DNA from: Gibbula magus
Taxonomy: Eukaryota > Mollusca > Gastropoda > Trochida > Trochidae
Assembly: GCA_936450465.1 (NCBI GenBank)
Contig: OW388293.1
Span: forward strand, 32,245,860 to 32,309,859
DNA: 64,000 nt
Reading direction: 5' to 3'
Positions 1-13,764 of the stretch are shown here, piece by piece. Within the stretch, counting starts at the first letter, position 1. Each line of letters begins with the position of its first letter. Under the pieces are notes generated by a model. That model was given only the letters and a program-made list of their open reading frames with translations. It was not told the DNA's origin and made no database searches. Both the position numbers and the translations under genes were made by a program.

Positions 1-187
1 AGATCCGATGATGTAACACATGCAGCGTATTGTTTATGTGAGGGTGGGAACCAACTCTGATTATTAAGAACATAATTATTTGTGGAAACTAAATTCAAAA
101 TATTCGTCTTATTACATTAAGCTAAAATAACGAGCAAAATAAAATATATAGACACAAGCATAGTTTGTATAGAAGTATATGTATAGG

Positions 188-283
188 TTAATCACCCAAC
201 AAGGTGGTTGTTGAAAACAACTCTGCGAGGGCGTCAGCCCGAGCAGAGTTGATTTCAATAACTACCGTAGTGAGGGTGATTAA
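188..283. mobile_element. Foldback/MITE-like hairpin, 96 bp
   Basis: TTAATCACCC at the left end and GGGTGATTAA at the right end are exact inverted repeats. The arms continue inwards with mismatches (GTTGTTGAAAACAACTCTGC against GCAGAGTTGATTTCAATAAC) to a G+C-rich tip around 228-242. No target-site duplication was identified. Behaves like a non-autonomous hairpin element; class unknown. Confidence 0.6.
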
Positions 284-373
284 ACGACTTACACCACTTG
301 GGCAAGTTATGTCCTGGGCGGTTATATCTTTGCCAAACCATTTCTAATAACTTGCCGTAGTTGTGTAAATCAT
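284..373. mobile_element. Second hairpin abutting the first, about 90 bp
   Basis: ACTTACACCACTTGGGCAAG near 288-307 pairs with CTTGCCGTAGTTGTGTAAAT at 351-370, with a loop of about 40 bases. It begins at the last base of the neighbouring hairpin, so the two may be halves of one composite element. Confidence 0.5.
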
Positions 374-3300
374 TATACGTTCATCAAAGTATGATTGTTC
401 AAACAAACATCGGGTGCTGAAATAGTTGTTTCAAAATAAAATTGGCCAGATAATTGGCATTTACTTGAACATTTTTAAAACTTTAATTTAATGCTATGAA
501 ATTTAGTTTCTGTACCTTCTTGAACTTGAAGCTGGCGCATCATCGCCAATACTAAAAGAGATTACAGAACGATCGTTTTTAAAGGTGTGGTTTGCAAAAC
601 ATGGACACATATTGACATTGTTTCAAAAACCAAATCGTTTAATTGGTTTCTGTAGATACACTGTAACTATATTTCAGTCATATGTATAACTCGTGAATAA
701 AATTATATCTTGCATTTTTGTAAATATCGTTTCTTTTGCCAATGAGTAATTGCATGGTTCATAGATGCCATTAATATTTGATAGCTTCATAAAGTTATTA
801 TGTTAATTTACATTTACAAATTGTACATAATAAGTATGATAACACATAACATTGGCGAGGTCTTCGTCTAGATCAAATACAATTCAATTAAAGTATTAGA
901 TACATTTTGATACTATTTTCTTTATTGTGTGCTCAATAACAGCTTACCAATCTATAAATACAAATGGAATGTTTTATTTATGAATACTTGAAATTGATCG
1001 CTTGAACAACAAATGACAATAGTCGTTGAAAAGTCCTTCACAATGGCTATGTTAATATTTGGATCTTGGTTGATATCTAATTTGGTAAGTTTAACTATGT
1101 GCATATACATGAAAAGATGAACATTTCTACTTATTTGATAAGTAAAGAGCTTACGCCGTACCGTAAATACAACAAATCGGCCACCTGTTGTGTCCGTTCA
1201 AATTATACATCACTAATGCCACGAAGCCAAACACCAAATTTCACCCTCTCTCTCACTCAACATTCATATCGGTAATTCAATCAGCATTCGTAATAGTTAT
1301 CTGTCAGATTCCAACTTTTGGCATCTACCAACAACACTAGCTGCTCTGGTGGTGATAATCGTATTATCAGATCATCTCCACCTGTTCCGTGTTCGTATCC
1401 TGATGCCGGTTCCTAGTTTCAGTAGATTTCACACGGATTATGTCTTGTGTCGTGCAACAAATGCATGGACTGCATGTAACTTTACACTTCCACGCACACC
1501 ATGAAATAACATGGAAATGTACATGAATATATACGTGATTAAGTGTTAATATGAAGTTTTGAAACAAGCATGATTTTTTATAGGGTGATGAGATACCAAC
1601 GAAGTCAATGCAACTTTTTTTTTACACGAATTTCGTTGGTGAAGTTTAAACGCTTTGTCTTGTACAATCATCTGAATTTAAGTGTAAAATGTTCTTGCAT
1701 GAATCAGATGAACCATTGTTTATATGTATTCAACTTAACGAAATCGCACTCATAGCGCACTGCACTGAACTTCTACGTATTGGACACGGAGGCTGTATCT
1801 TCTTTATACGAGATCTTAAAAGGAGGCTTCTATCGGGGTATTTTTTTGTGGAAACGAAATTCGAGAGGATATTCCTATTTACACATATATGTTATTGATA
1901 CATGATTAAAACACGGTGAAATTGAAACATACTAATGAAAGTGACTTTATATTTCACAACTTGATAAACACGAGCGCACATTTGTTGAAAAATAAAACAA
2001 TGAGAACTGAAGCCATTCATCGGCGGTTTTACATGTTATGTGTTACTATGTGAATACTCTATCAGTGTATGTCTTTAGTTATAAAAAAAAGTTGCAAAAT
2101 TGGGTACAATATAGCATGTTTTCATTTCACGTAATGCAAAATATCCAAGATGGCGACAGAACCCCACCTTTACATTGGGTCTGCGTCATTCTTGTAATAG
2201 GGGAGAGGGGTGTCATTTTAATATGTATTCAGGAAGCTAGTAACATCTAAACAGCATACGAAGTTCCTAGATATTACTACAGAGTAAGTACGCAGCTTAT
2301 GAGATATTTTCATGAACATTATGGCCAGCCAGGCGAAAATTGTGCCACAGAAGTGGGACACCAACGCAGCGGAGCAACAAATCTTTCAACTAATCGCTTC
2401 ACATCTTCTCTTACGTTATTCCTTCAACAACACGTGTCTTCATCAGTTGGAACTGCAAGTATTTACTACATAAATACCTATATAACGTTCAAGGTGTAAC
2501 TATACGCCGACTCTTAGGCCAACCTGTCACCAAAACGCGGCAAGTATGCACCACGAGTTATGTCCCTTACTTGACGTTTTGGTTTTCGGCATTCAGTGTA
2601 AACATAGCTGGAATGACTGGCGATTGTACTGGATACAAACGCTCTCAGAACTACGGAGATACATAGGGCGCACTATCACAACTATGTGCTTACTTCGATA
2701 CATGATTAACGCACAATTTGCAGAATGAAGTAGCATCAATGGGTAGCTTCACTAACATAAGCATGTTCCAATGGAAATGTCACATCAAGCTAACTATGGG
2801 AATCTAGACTTGCCAATATGATCTAGACTTGATAAGGCCTCTGATTAATATTTCTGTAGGATAGAGAAAAATATTTTATAAATTAGGATGTAAAAAAAAA
2901 TTGCCGAGCCCCTTACACACGTATATCATTTTTAACAGATATCATTTTGGCATTCAAATTTGTTCAAATTTAAAATGTTGCAAACTTCAGTTACTTTAGT
3001 AGTGTAAAACATCTGAAATATATTTTTATAATAACTTGCGAGATGAATAGCCAGATATATAAAATTCGATCCGTTACTAAAACAACGCTAATTTTAAATC
3101 GCGATATTGACCAACTGGAACCCTGGAATCTACGTGCATCGAGTCCATCATCGCAATAATGTATGTGCTTTCTCTTAGGGATAGGGGCACTGTTGTTTGA
3201 AATTCACTGTCCGGGTGTATGCATCATTCCAAAAATTAAAACAATATTGCCAACAACAAGGGAAAGCTTGATGAGATATATTATTCTGGCTAACAACTGA

Positions 3301-3660
3301 AAATATCTCAGAGGAAGATCTCTCTGAGGCTCGTTTTTATATCCTTTAAAATTTCCCCCGGGAGTAACTGGTAGAGGATTAGAAATCCATTAAATCTTTA
3401 GTGGAACACAAGACACAAGGCAACGCAAGGTTTATGGATGTCCAGTTCTTTATTGTAAAGAACACGAGATTTATGAGTGTGTGTTTTGCTCTTTGACGAG
3501 GGGGTGGGGGGAAGTATTCATTGATACCTTCACCTCCAACATCGTATTTCAATGTACACAACTTAGTAGAAAAAACATGCTATTAAGGTAGTGAACATTT
3601 GTAATATTGTCATATCAGGGATCACACTATCTGCAGTAGTACATTTCTTGTACTTCAGCA
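374..3660. other. Intergenic, no gene seen
   Basis: AT-rich sequence without a convincing coding segment. Short open frames here (up to about 70 codons) have no recognisable content and use codons like the background. A CAAGATGGCGAC (YY1-like) word occurs near 2147. Confidence 0.6.
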
Positions 3661-3664
3661 ACAC

Positions 3665-3775
3665 GATGTCGAGATCTCGGTGGCAGAGAGGATAAGCTTG
3701 TGGGACAGTCAGTGCTGGTGATTGGTGTCTGTCTCTGAGGGAGTGGTTTGGATTCCCGCAAGGCATTCGCCCAAA
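3665..3775 (+). mobile_element. Possible tRNA-derived SINE
   Basis: TGGCAGAGAGG at about 3681 fits the RNA polymerase III A-box consensus, and GTTTGGATTCC at about 3747 is a near match to the B-box, spaced about 65 bases. An A-rich run follows the CGCCC end near 3773. No functional tRNA can be folded with confidence, so a decayed tRNA-derived SINE is the better reading. No target duplication was found. Confidence 0.4.
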
Positions 3776-4371
3776 AAAATACAATAATTTGTACTATTGA
3801 TAGTGTCTTCCCTAATATTTCTATGTAAATAATAAATGTTAATAAGATATACCAAACGCCAAAAGAAACGTTACCCCACTTCTTTTTTTAATAACTTTTT
3901 AAGTATCAAAGATATTTGAGAAATGAATGGTTCAAAATAACGTAGCTTTATTCTAATAAAACGTTTTAAAATCCTGATGGATTCATATTGTGGCAAAATG
4001 CAGCTTGCTTAAGAAGATTAAATCGTCCGGTTTTCGACCAGGCTGGTAGTAACCAATAAATGTGATTTAGATGTCCAGAAGAAGTTGAAAGTAAACTTTT
4101 ACTTTTGTTACTAGACAAAAAGGTTGTATGCTTTACACCATAACCCCTAAACGATGAAAAATACTGTTATTGAGTAAGTTTAAGTGTGAAACTTATGAAA
4201 TATATTTTTCTAGTCATTAAAGAACTTTTCTCGTAATAAGATAAGAACCTTCAAAGCAATCGTACTCATCAATAACACTGTTTTTTTGTTTTTTGTCTAT
4301 ATGAATATGTACTTTTTCACTTATAGTAACATGTCGGAAAATATATTACCATTAAAATAAACATATAATAA

Positions 4372-4494
4372 TATCTCAATTTGGCGTTGCAGGCTTTCTC
4401 CCTGCCGTAATACTAGAAGCCCCGATATAAGTGAAATACTCTTGAAAGCGGCGTTTAAACCCAACTCACCTCACCTCACCTCACTATCTCAATT
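4372..4494 (+). mobile_element. Short retroposon (SINE/LINE 3' end) with (CTCAC)n tail and 10-bp target duplication
   Basis: The body 4382-4484 is flanked by the exact direct repeat TATCTCAATT at 4372-4381 and 4485-4494. The 3' part, with GATATAAGTGAAATACTCTT then GCGGCGTTTAAACCCAACT, ends in (CTCAC)n. This is the kind of 3' end common on short retroposons in gastropods such as abalone (established knowledge, recalled). At 103 bp the copy is 5'-truncated. The intact target duplication shows it is a genuine insertion and not very old. Confidence 0.8.
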
Positions 4495-7400
4495 AGCATT
4501 CATGTAGAGTTACTTTATGCAACGTCCTAACTAGTTCTTAAAGAGGGTGGATATATCGGAATATGCGCCATCTTGTTTCGTGCATTACGTAAATGGCAAT
4601 GTATTGTCTTGTCTTAGGAAAGCTTCCCACGCTCGAAGCGCCGGGGAATGGCTTCTCTTCTCATTGTTTTAGTTGTTGATGCATATGCGCAAGTCTTTAT
4701 CAAATTGTCAAATCTAATGTCATCAAAATATTACCCTCAATAATATGTTCTCCTGTATCTTGCAATACCATGTATTTATAATATATATGTAAACGGGAAT
4801 GTAATCCCTCAAATTTCGATTCAACAAAATTGGCCAGATAGAATATCCCTGAATATGAGTAGTTATTCTATCAAATGAATGAAAATGGGGGCTATTTAAG
4901 GGTTTAATTTCCATACGAGATCTGGTACATCCCAATACAGTAAATGTAAAACGTTTTTGAATTTAGTGAAATAATGCTTCTCTAGTGTCTCTTGTGCACT
5001 GTCATTTCTGGTCGGCGTTTTTGATGTTGTTCTGAATCTATCGGCTACTTGTATTCAACATATGCACTAGTATTAAAGCATTGCGTCAAATGCGTGTCTA
5101 TATTTCCCACTTTAATTAAGTTTGCCTTGGACTCGCATTCAGTAGATATATGCTGCACACTCCACACAAGTGTCGGCCACATGCTGCATGTAAGTCAAAC
5201 AAACGTTGAAGTTCGGAGGTTTGAAAACAGCTGAAGATGTCATCTGCCATATTGCTGTTGTAGTTTTTCCACACTGTGAGAAAGCGCTATCATAGCACCA
5301 TCTAACCCAACGGTCAGTTATGTTTGAGAAACGAAAAGCGCAGTAAACATTCACGCCTTCGGCACAGATCGGTTATCTTCGGGATTTCCGCCAAAATGGC
5401 TTCCAGCGTCTTTTCATCCAGTGCTATCTTGACATTTCGGCGAGTGATTTATTTGGTCACTTGGGCCCGACCGTCCCTAATTTTTCATGGCCCGTCCCCA
5501 AGCGCAGGCTGTCAAATTATCCTCCCCCCGGGACCATCAAAATTAGGATGGGAGAACCGTGGCGGAATTTGGTGTTGGGTGGCAAATCAAGAACAGATAA
5601 CTCGTGTTGTAAAACGAATCACATGACCCGTGAAATGGCGATGTTCGTCATATGATCCTCAACGACATTGTGTCGACATCTTTGTTTGAAGTGACATGTT
5701 TGAAGACCTTTAACAGCGGGTCGTTAATATTTTGACAAAAACGTTAAAAAGAATTATTGTATATTTTGATGGTTATCGTCAGAAAGCGAAATGGAGATAT
5801 TGGGAAAGGGGTCAAGCAAGATCAGTTTCCAAGTTACAGTGCGGATATATTAAAAGATATAATCTCAATAATTGTTCTTAACAGAACCGAGTCAATTTAT
5901 AGTTCACTTTTGACACGGGTCTGTCAGACTCGTTCATCCAGAACACGCTATTTCTTATATTTATTTCTATTCTCCTGAGCTGCTCGTTGATTGGATGGTT
6001 CCTTTGTAACGATTCCAGCTTGGTAAGATGACTTTTTCAGCAACAATAAAGTTTTTTCTGTTATTATACAACTACGCTTGTTGTTTGATATAACACTAAT
6101 CAACTCCTGAACTGCTCTGTGCAGCTTTTTGCAGCAGCAAAACCAATATGGCGGCGTGTCAAGTTATCCTGGCCAATGACTTAATTAATGCTCTTTGACA
6201 AGGTAAACAAGAAGAAAAGTTTCCAAACAGATGTCTGATATCTATTGAGCAGATTATCGTCAATTTGATCTTGCCGAGGAAACGATTAACGCCGAGAGAC
6301 GCTTCTTTGGTTCTCCCCTCGGGAGCTTTGATCGAATGTAACAAACGAAATAGGAGAAAAACTGCGTCTTTACTTTTCCGTGACAAGGTTTTGATGCGAG
6401 TAACAAGGAGGCCGGGCGACCAATCAGCTGTAGACTTCCCGTCAACGCGGAATTAAAGCAGCAAGTTTACGCTCTTGAGTGTCCGTATCATTTCCTTCTA
6501 TAAATACGCTCTCAGACTATATGGCCAATGTTCTCATGAGACAGAAGTACAAATATATTCATTATAACGTGCAATGATATCGCATCACATTTACGTTATA
6601 CTTTCTTCATGACATCTCCCCACTATTATACATATAAACACTCGATAAGGCCCCGTTTCAGTTCTGAACATGGAGTATGTTAAGGTTTACATTGAACCCC
6701 GTTATATCGAGGTAGTCTAAGACAGACTGCGTCAGCTGATGGAAAAGCAATCAACGGTGTCGATGTCACCGCCATGACACTTGTCGCCGTCGGGCGGTCG
6801 CCATATTGGCGGCGACGTTGATGGACAAAGTCACGTGATACGAGAAGACCAGCGCTCCCATAGGGGTCAGCTTTCAAGGCCACCTACATTAACCCTATTC
6901 CTACTATCGTCATATTTGTTCACGATCAACAGAAGATGTCCTCTCCATATGCACATTAAAACTAACAATCGTAATGTAACTGTAACCTGACTATATAACC
7001 TGTAAGAAGAGAATGATATATGCTATCATTATGTCCCCGGAGATGTTACGCAACTTATACATATCTATAGTAGTATATGCGAGTTGAGTAACCTCTCTGC
7101 AAAGATAATTCTATTCAGAAACAATATTTCTATTAACATTCATACAATCTTACTCGAGTTTCTCTCAGGACTGTATTTCTTTTTTCCAGATAATATTCAG
7201 TCAAAATATCAAAAACTTAAACTTACCCTATTCATTTCTAGTGCTTTTGACATACATTTCCCCCATAGTTTTATATTTCTGATCTTGAGGGATTTCCAGG
7301 GCCTATTTCAGAACACCATTTCTCAAATTATAGCAATTTTAGATTGTCCCAGCATTATGTGGTAAGAATTTTTGGGGGGTTCTGTTAACTTTTAAAATAC

Positions 7401-10395
7401 TAAATCTGTTAATGTTAACATTTCAGTGTTGGTGGTTTTACGGATTTTCTATTCGTATAAAGTTCAAATCCAAATCACATAGGCTACGTCTTTAAAGTGA
7501 TACTTAGGGGTTAAAGTGATTTGATTGGTTTTAAAACTGAACCATGCCAATATGGCAGTGCTTAACCCGAGCATTTCAAGCTGTGACCTTTTATAAATAT
7601 GCAGGGATTTTCATTTCCAGAATATATTGTTGATTCAGTTGAGACATGCCATGTACAAGAATATCGCATGTACGACGTGATGACATATACGCGTTTGACA
7701 CGTATCTTGGAACCAGTTATAGTGTCAATTAAACCGGTTTCCAGATGGACATCTCCGCCATATTCCCTAGGAACATGAAGAAATTATTTTAATTGCTTTC
7801 CTGGAATGTAGTATTTTTACTTTTCTTTGATTCTTGAATCCATTGGGCAATAATTTTACAAATGCTAAATCTATTGTTATTCAGATTATTCAGTCAGTTC
7901 AGATATGTGAATTTGGAAATTATATTGATTGGTTTCATGAACTTCATTGAAGAGTTATTAGGCCTCTCATGTATTTTAGTCTTACTTAAAGATGGTTTTT
8001 AATAATATTCAAATTTCAACTTCATCCTAGTACGAAACATTTTCTTTTTTCAAGTAAGTTTAGATTTGGGTCCGCACTAATCTGAAATTTTCATTTTAAG
8101 ACGCTCCTTTGCAATGATTAAAATGGGTCATTTTTAAGAATACATTCTTAAAATAAAAAATAAATACAATTCAGAAACTAGTCTATGTCTAACTTATTTT
8201 GTGGGTTTTTGTGTAGCTTAGATAGGACATACATTTAGTCTATGTAACTAAAATTCGTAAAAAAGCCATAAACTTTAGAAAGAGGAACAAGCATAAAAGT
8301 AAATCTATAAGATTTCAAATTTATATATAGTGTGTTCTACAAGAATTGCTATGAAATGTATGTAATAAGGGGTTCTCATACTATGTTATATTTGATTGAA
8401 TACACTATTACATGGATCATTATATTCTATGTTTATTAACATGTTAAGGTGTGAACATTAATGATAATTAGCACATCATAAACTATGCAACAGCGAAGGT
8501 TCCAATGCTCTGCAAAGTATATTTCACAAATGTAGCAAACATGATTTACCGCATGACTTTGTCTTATGTTTTATTTATTATGAAATAATTAGTTAATAAT
8601 GGCCGACATTTCAAAGTCGCAGGATCAATATGAATCAACATTCCTTTGATCACTGATCAAGTCCTTACAATCTCACACAATCAACGATTGGATCAACAAT
8701 GATTCCGCAATAACTACATAAAATAAAATTTCAAAGCTGGGTCAATCTTCCTCTTTCGTGTGATTATTCTCCGCACTTATATAACTCTCTAATCAGCGAA
8801 ATCATCTTCTGAAGCTACGGCGTCATGGGAAGTTAGATGAATGTGTCAGAATTAATAAAGTTTGTTCAACCTTTGACAAGATCGTAGTTAAATCAACAAG
8901 CTATTGCCCTCTTATCGCGTATCAAATGTCCGACTCAATGGCACGTATTACAGTCGAGTGACCAGATACATTTCAATGGACTGTGGTCAAGATACGGTCA
9001 GTTGTGTTGATGTGTGCGACTCTAATTGAAGATGAGGTATCGTTGTTGGCTAAGCGATGTTGCTTCTATTGAGAGCATTTTGATGGTTCTTTGGGGAAGT
9101 TTGTTGTCTTTGGACTCATGTTTCTAAAAACCGACAAAATATTATTGGTCTCCAGTGACCATAACGCCTCGGCTAGCCCTTGATCTCTATTCCTTGTCGG
9201 TCCTGTCAAACACAACTCTATAACTAGTTAACTAGAACTCTCTTTGGTGGAGGAATGCTTCGGGAAGGAATTTATTTTGTAGAAAATTCGACAATCAGAT
9301 TACTGTATATCGATTCTAAATTTCTTCCAAGAACTCTGTATATGGTAAAGGCATTTGACTTCGGAATAAATTTGGACAAACTGTTAAATCCTTAATTGAT
9401 CATGAACATTTTGCTTATATGGTCACTGTTTTCATTTGGAATTTTAAACAAGAAATTAATCTTATCTTAAGTTCTTGGTGTGATAATATGAAATACAAGT
9501 TTATATTAAACTCCCATAATTCAAATAAATCAAAATCTGTTAAAACGTCGTTGGAAAGATCGAAACCTGTGCCATCCACTGGTGCAAGTAAAGTTACCCC
9601 TCAAATAAAGAATTATACTTTTGGCAAGGTCACACTACAATGCTTACTGTTCAAGAACCCATGATTCACAATAAGTCGCGAGGAAAGTTGATTTCTACAA
9701 GCAGGGCTTCCGGTGTTGACAAAGTGTCAACATAAAGGACATTATCACGCTATCAACATTATCTACACCAGCGATAACACGGCTTAAGGGGAGTTAATAT
9801 GGTCTCACCTTATGGTCCGAAGACAGATTTTTTGTTTGTAACGACTGTATTGAAATACCATTTGCTTCTAATGAAATATGTCTGGGCTTAAACGTGTCGT
9901 GATGTTCAAACATTAATCGTCAAATGTGTGATAGGACGCTGGACAGAACCTTAACATAACACTCCGATCCTAGTCCGATGTAGACTTAATAAGTATTTTT
10001 GTAAATTTAAGGTCATCTTTTAATGCTCAGAGCATGAAATTCATCATGAAGCGACATTACTGGAATACATAATGATAATAATAAGCTATCAAATAAGAAT
10101 GAAACCATGGAAACTATTTTGTTTCATAAGAGATAAGAAAATCATTAATGTTTTTTTAGAGGCGTTTTAAAAAGGTGATATGATAAACGAGTTCTTGTTC
10201 TGTGGCTCGTCTGCCCCTATCTTGCACTAGATGCGACGTGTCTGTGCAGTTACCACCATCACTTGCTTGAGAACGGTTTAGTAGCTGCACAGACGCGTCG
10301 CATTTGTTGCAATATAGAAGTTGATGTTTCATATTGCTTGTATTCTTTCCGGGTTTGAGATTCCGATCCATGGATTTATTGAATCTATGCTTTCC
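4495..10395. other. Intergenic, no supported gene; two G+C-richer patches
   Basis: Patches at about 5200-5650 and 6120-6880 are richer in CpG and hold ATGGC-containing YY1-like words (5393, 6147, 6800) and an E-box GTCACGTGAT at 6830-6839. They could be promoters or first exons of genes I cannot recognise. The rest is AT-rich and featureless. Confidence 0.5.
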
Positions 10396-10870
10396 AACAT
10401 TTAATATATTTGATTGGCCTTTTGTTTTTGTTCATCATTTACGTTCATGTATCAGTTCGTATCAATATTGTACCTGATGTCGATTGACAATTATGATTTA
10501 TTGTTACCGTGCATCATCCATAGTACAATAGTAAGGCTGGCGGGTTGTTTAAGCAAGTATTATCACATTGACGTATCAGAATTACTTCAACAAATACATA
10601 TAGGTATAGCGTTATACAATAATGGTGAATTAATTCACTTGTCAAAACTTGACAATATAAATCTTTCAAACATTTAATAGATTTGATTGGTCTTCTGATT
10701 TTGTTCATCATTTACGTTCATGTATCGGTTGGTATCAATAATGTGCCTGACGTCGATTGACAGATTATATATTGTCACTGAGGATCATCCGGTTGGTTAA
10801 GCAAGTACTACCACAGTGACGTATCACAACTACTGCAACAACTACATGTACATGTACAGTTAAGAATAAA
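10396..10870 (+). repeat. Ancient tandem duplication, period about 273 bp
   Basis: The block beginning AACATTTAATATATTTGATT at 10396 recurs at 10669, followed in both copies by TTGTTCATCATTTACGTTCA, TGTATCRGTT, GTCGATTGACA and TTAAGCAAGTA. The copies have diverged by small indels and substitutions. The second ends in an ACATGTACATGTAC word. Confidence 0.8.
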
Positions 10871-11124
10871 CTCCTATTTCTTTACTCAAGGTTACAATCT
10901 ACCATCAATTCTTTACGGAAATGCTAGCTCGAGTAATAAAGAAAATAGTGAACTACTAAAATCTGTCCATTACTTCATAATTTACTCTCGAAGATTCTCT
11001 GATTTCTGCTAAATTTCATACAACATACATCCCTTGCTAGAATATTGTCGTTTATGTAATTTTAGTTGATATGCTTTCAAATGCTCATGAATATGATTTG
11101 TATGCGTCACTAGTAATTATACAT

Positions 11125-11225
11125 TGTAATTGTAATTCTTTTGGAGCGGCCTTTATATAAGCACCTCTGAGCTTGTTGGCCAATCCATTCATGAATTGTA
11201 TGTCTTTTCATGAATAAATATGTTT
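11125..11225 (+). mobile_element. Likely retroposon 3' end
   Basis: Ends CATGAATAAATATGTTTAAACC. A very similar terminus occurs at about 44855-44880 (CATGAATAAATATTGTTTAAACC) and a related one at about 29778-29800 (CAATAAAGCATGTTTAAACC). Recurrence of the same AATAAA-bearing end after different upstream sequence suggests the 3' end of one truncated retroposon family. Confidence 0.4.
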
Positions 11226-13302
11226 AAACCAAATACATGTACATGTAGGTATGGCTCCACCGGTGTTGGATCGATAGAGAGATCCATAACTGACGTTATA
11301 CACTAATATTGAAATACTTGACTTATATAATATATTATAATAATTATGATATAATATAACTCGTTAGGGGTATACAACTTCGAATTATTTTTCGCCATAA
11401 ACTTCGAATATGGAATTTGGAAAGTGGACCAGATCCGCTGAATGTATATGCAAATCATCGTTTGTGGTGACTGATATAGATGTGAGCCTGACAAGTCATA
11501 TTCTTGCAATACATGGGCTTCAAACAGTTTATTATCTCCATGCATCGATCATTGCGTGGTTTCAATGATGAGGTGATTGTTGGAAATGTCCATTATCTGT
11601 ATAATATCTGGGCAAGCTATTTTGTTTCGGTCATATCCCTCTAAAAGAAATCGCATTCCGTTTATAGTTAGGTTAGACAGTACACAACGACATGCTATTT
11701 ACTGCACTTTTAGAGCAGTTGTGTCCAATGTTTGCTGAAGATTAAACTAAGAACATGGAAAATATTAAAAAAACAAAGAAGTTTAAATCTGTTTTCAAGC
11801 TTGAACATTTTCATCACTGAAGGTACGGAGTGTTTCCAATTACACAGTCTGGGGTATAGAGATCCGATTTGTCTCTTTTAGATGTAGCTTCTGGGTGATG
11901 AAACTTGCATTATTCTGAAATGAAAATAGGAAATCGTGCATGGAAAATGTGAACCAAAGTCAACAACAAAATAAAAGAGAAATTGTTGAGATATCTTATG
12001 AATACCTTACATAAGCGCGCACGCAGATCTCACACTGTTCATGCGTGTGGCCCTACTTCAATAGTTTCCACATTGCCATCATATTATTCTCTATAGTAGC
12101 GGATGTTCAAACGTCAAATCGTTATTGTATATTGGTCCAGTATATTGTGAAGAATATGGTTGCTTCATCAATCTTAACTGGGGAATCTACAAAGACGGAA
12201 ACGTGTCGTGTTTATAAGATGGCTTCACGCATCAATAAGCCCGGCGACTCCTGTTGGGTATGTTGATACGGTTTGCTTGTGTGAAATCAATTACTTTCTA
12301 CAGTCGCCTTCCCATAAAATACTAAAAGTGCAAGAGAGTTATGAAAATTGTGGTAGTTCTTGAAATTTAATAACGGTGTTGACAAGCATCATAAAATGGG
12401 AATGTGCGTCACTTGCGACACGTTAACCATACAGTCGATCTGTCACTCACCACACTGACTGCACGCCATTACTCTCTCACAGCAGAATCAGATGTGTCTA
12501 CTCAAATGAATAAAATTGTACTTTTACATAAAAACAGAGATATATAAGATAATTTTATTGTCTAAGCATTCCACGTGGAAAACATAACACTAATCTAATA
12601 TTATATAAGATTATCTATTTCATAATACAAATGTAACATTCAAAATGCGAATGACACATTTTGGAGTATATGTTCACAGTGTACTATCAGAGTGACACAT
12701 TAAATAGAAGATATTCAATAATTTGATTCAATAAATTATCAGTGACTCGCAAATAAAAAATGCAATCATTAGTTACTGACAAAGTATTAGATTACATATT
12801 AACTCATTAATTAATGGTTTACTCGGATGTAAAACATCCTTATAGCTCAAAATGTAATTTAAAAAAAAAAAACAGAAACCAAAACTTAACATTCTCACTG
12901 ACTAAATCTCTTCAAATGAGTCCACGATAAAGAACCAGCTACTCATGTTAGTACTGTTTACATTTCCTGACATATACAATACTTACATGTCGGTAAACAT
13001 CAAAGAGGGACTCTATTTCCATTGTCTACTGCGGGAAAGGGTGAAATCTGCCAGTCATGTGTCATGTCCATATCATTCACCACGTCATAAATAAGGTAAA
13101 CTTAATGAGATTTCACTCAGCAGGTATGTAGGTAAGAGGTAGGTATATCATCGAGTACCATATATCTATTCATCATGAGAAAATACGCTATGTCTAACAA
13201 GTGAAACGGTATTTGTTTACCTAGCTATAACAGCTCTGCGAGCTAAAAGGATAAGTTACACCAACCTTTGCACTTACAGTAAAGGTGAAATAGCCAAACT
13301 TG

Positions 13303-13764
13303 TACCATCTACAGTGATGTTGAAAGAAGGATTTTTTTTCGAATATCTGATGTCATGGGACAGTGATTCATTCACATGTGTTCCATTGATTTTCTAACTT
13401 GATGCGCATTGCCTTCTTGATACTGCTCCTGATGTGAAAGCTTCTCATAGAGTTATCCTAAGAATAAACACTTGAAAGTACCGTGAGACATAAGAATTGA
13501 CCTGCGAGTGCTTTTCAACTTAAATTTCGATTATTTATAAAGTTAACAAACTATTCTGATTTGACATTTTACAGATTTATTAACAAAAGCACTTCATGAC
13601 AGAAGCGATTATCCAATATATAATATGTTTATATGTTGATGAAGAAGTTTGTTTTTATTTTCCAACTTACAAATAAGAATACCATCTACAGTGATGTTGA
13701 AAGAATGAATTATTATTTGAAAAAAATATGGACCCGATGTCATGGGACAGTGATTTATTCACCG
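13303..13764 (+). repeat. Dispersed direct duplication, about 80 bp, copies 377 bp apart
   Basis: TACCATCTACAGTGATGTTG at 13303 recurs at 13680, and both are followed by GATGTCATGGGACAGTGATT and TATTCAC-like sequence. The central part has diverged. No coding sense is apparent. Confidence 0.75.

Noticed and set aside
3665..3775. Functional tRNA gene
   Set aside because: A- and B-box-like words are present but no credible acceptor stem or anticodon arm closes, so a tRNA-derived SINE is preferred.
10844..10858. ACATGTACATGT words (also near 11232 and 24417) as a regulatory site
   Set aside because: The word is very common across molluscan genomes and is best seen as background composition.
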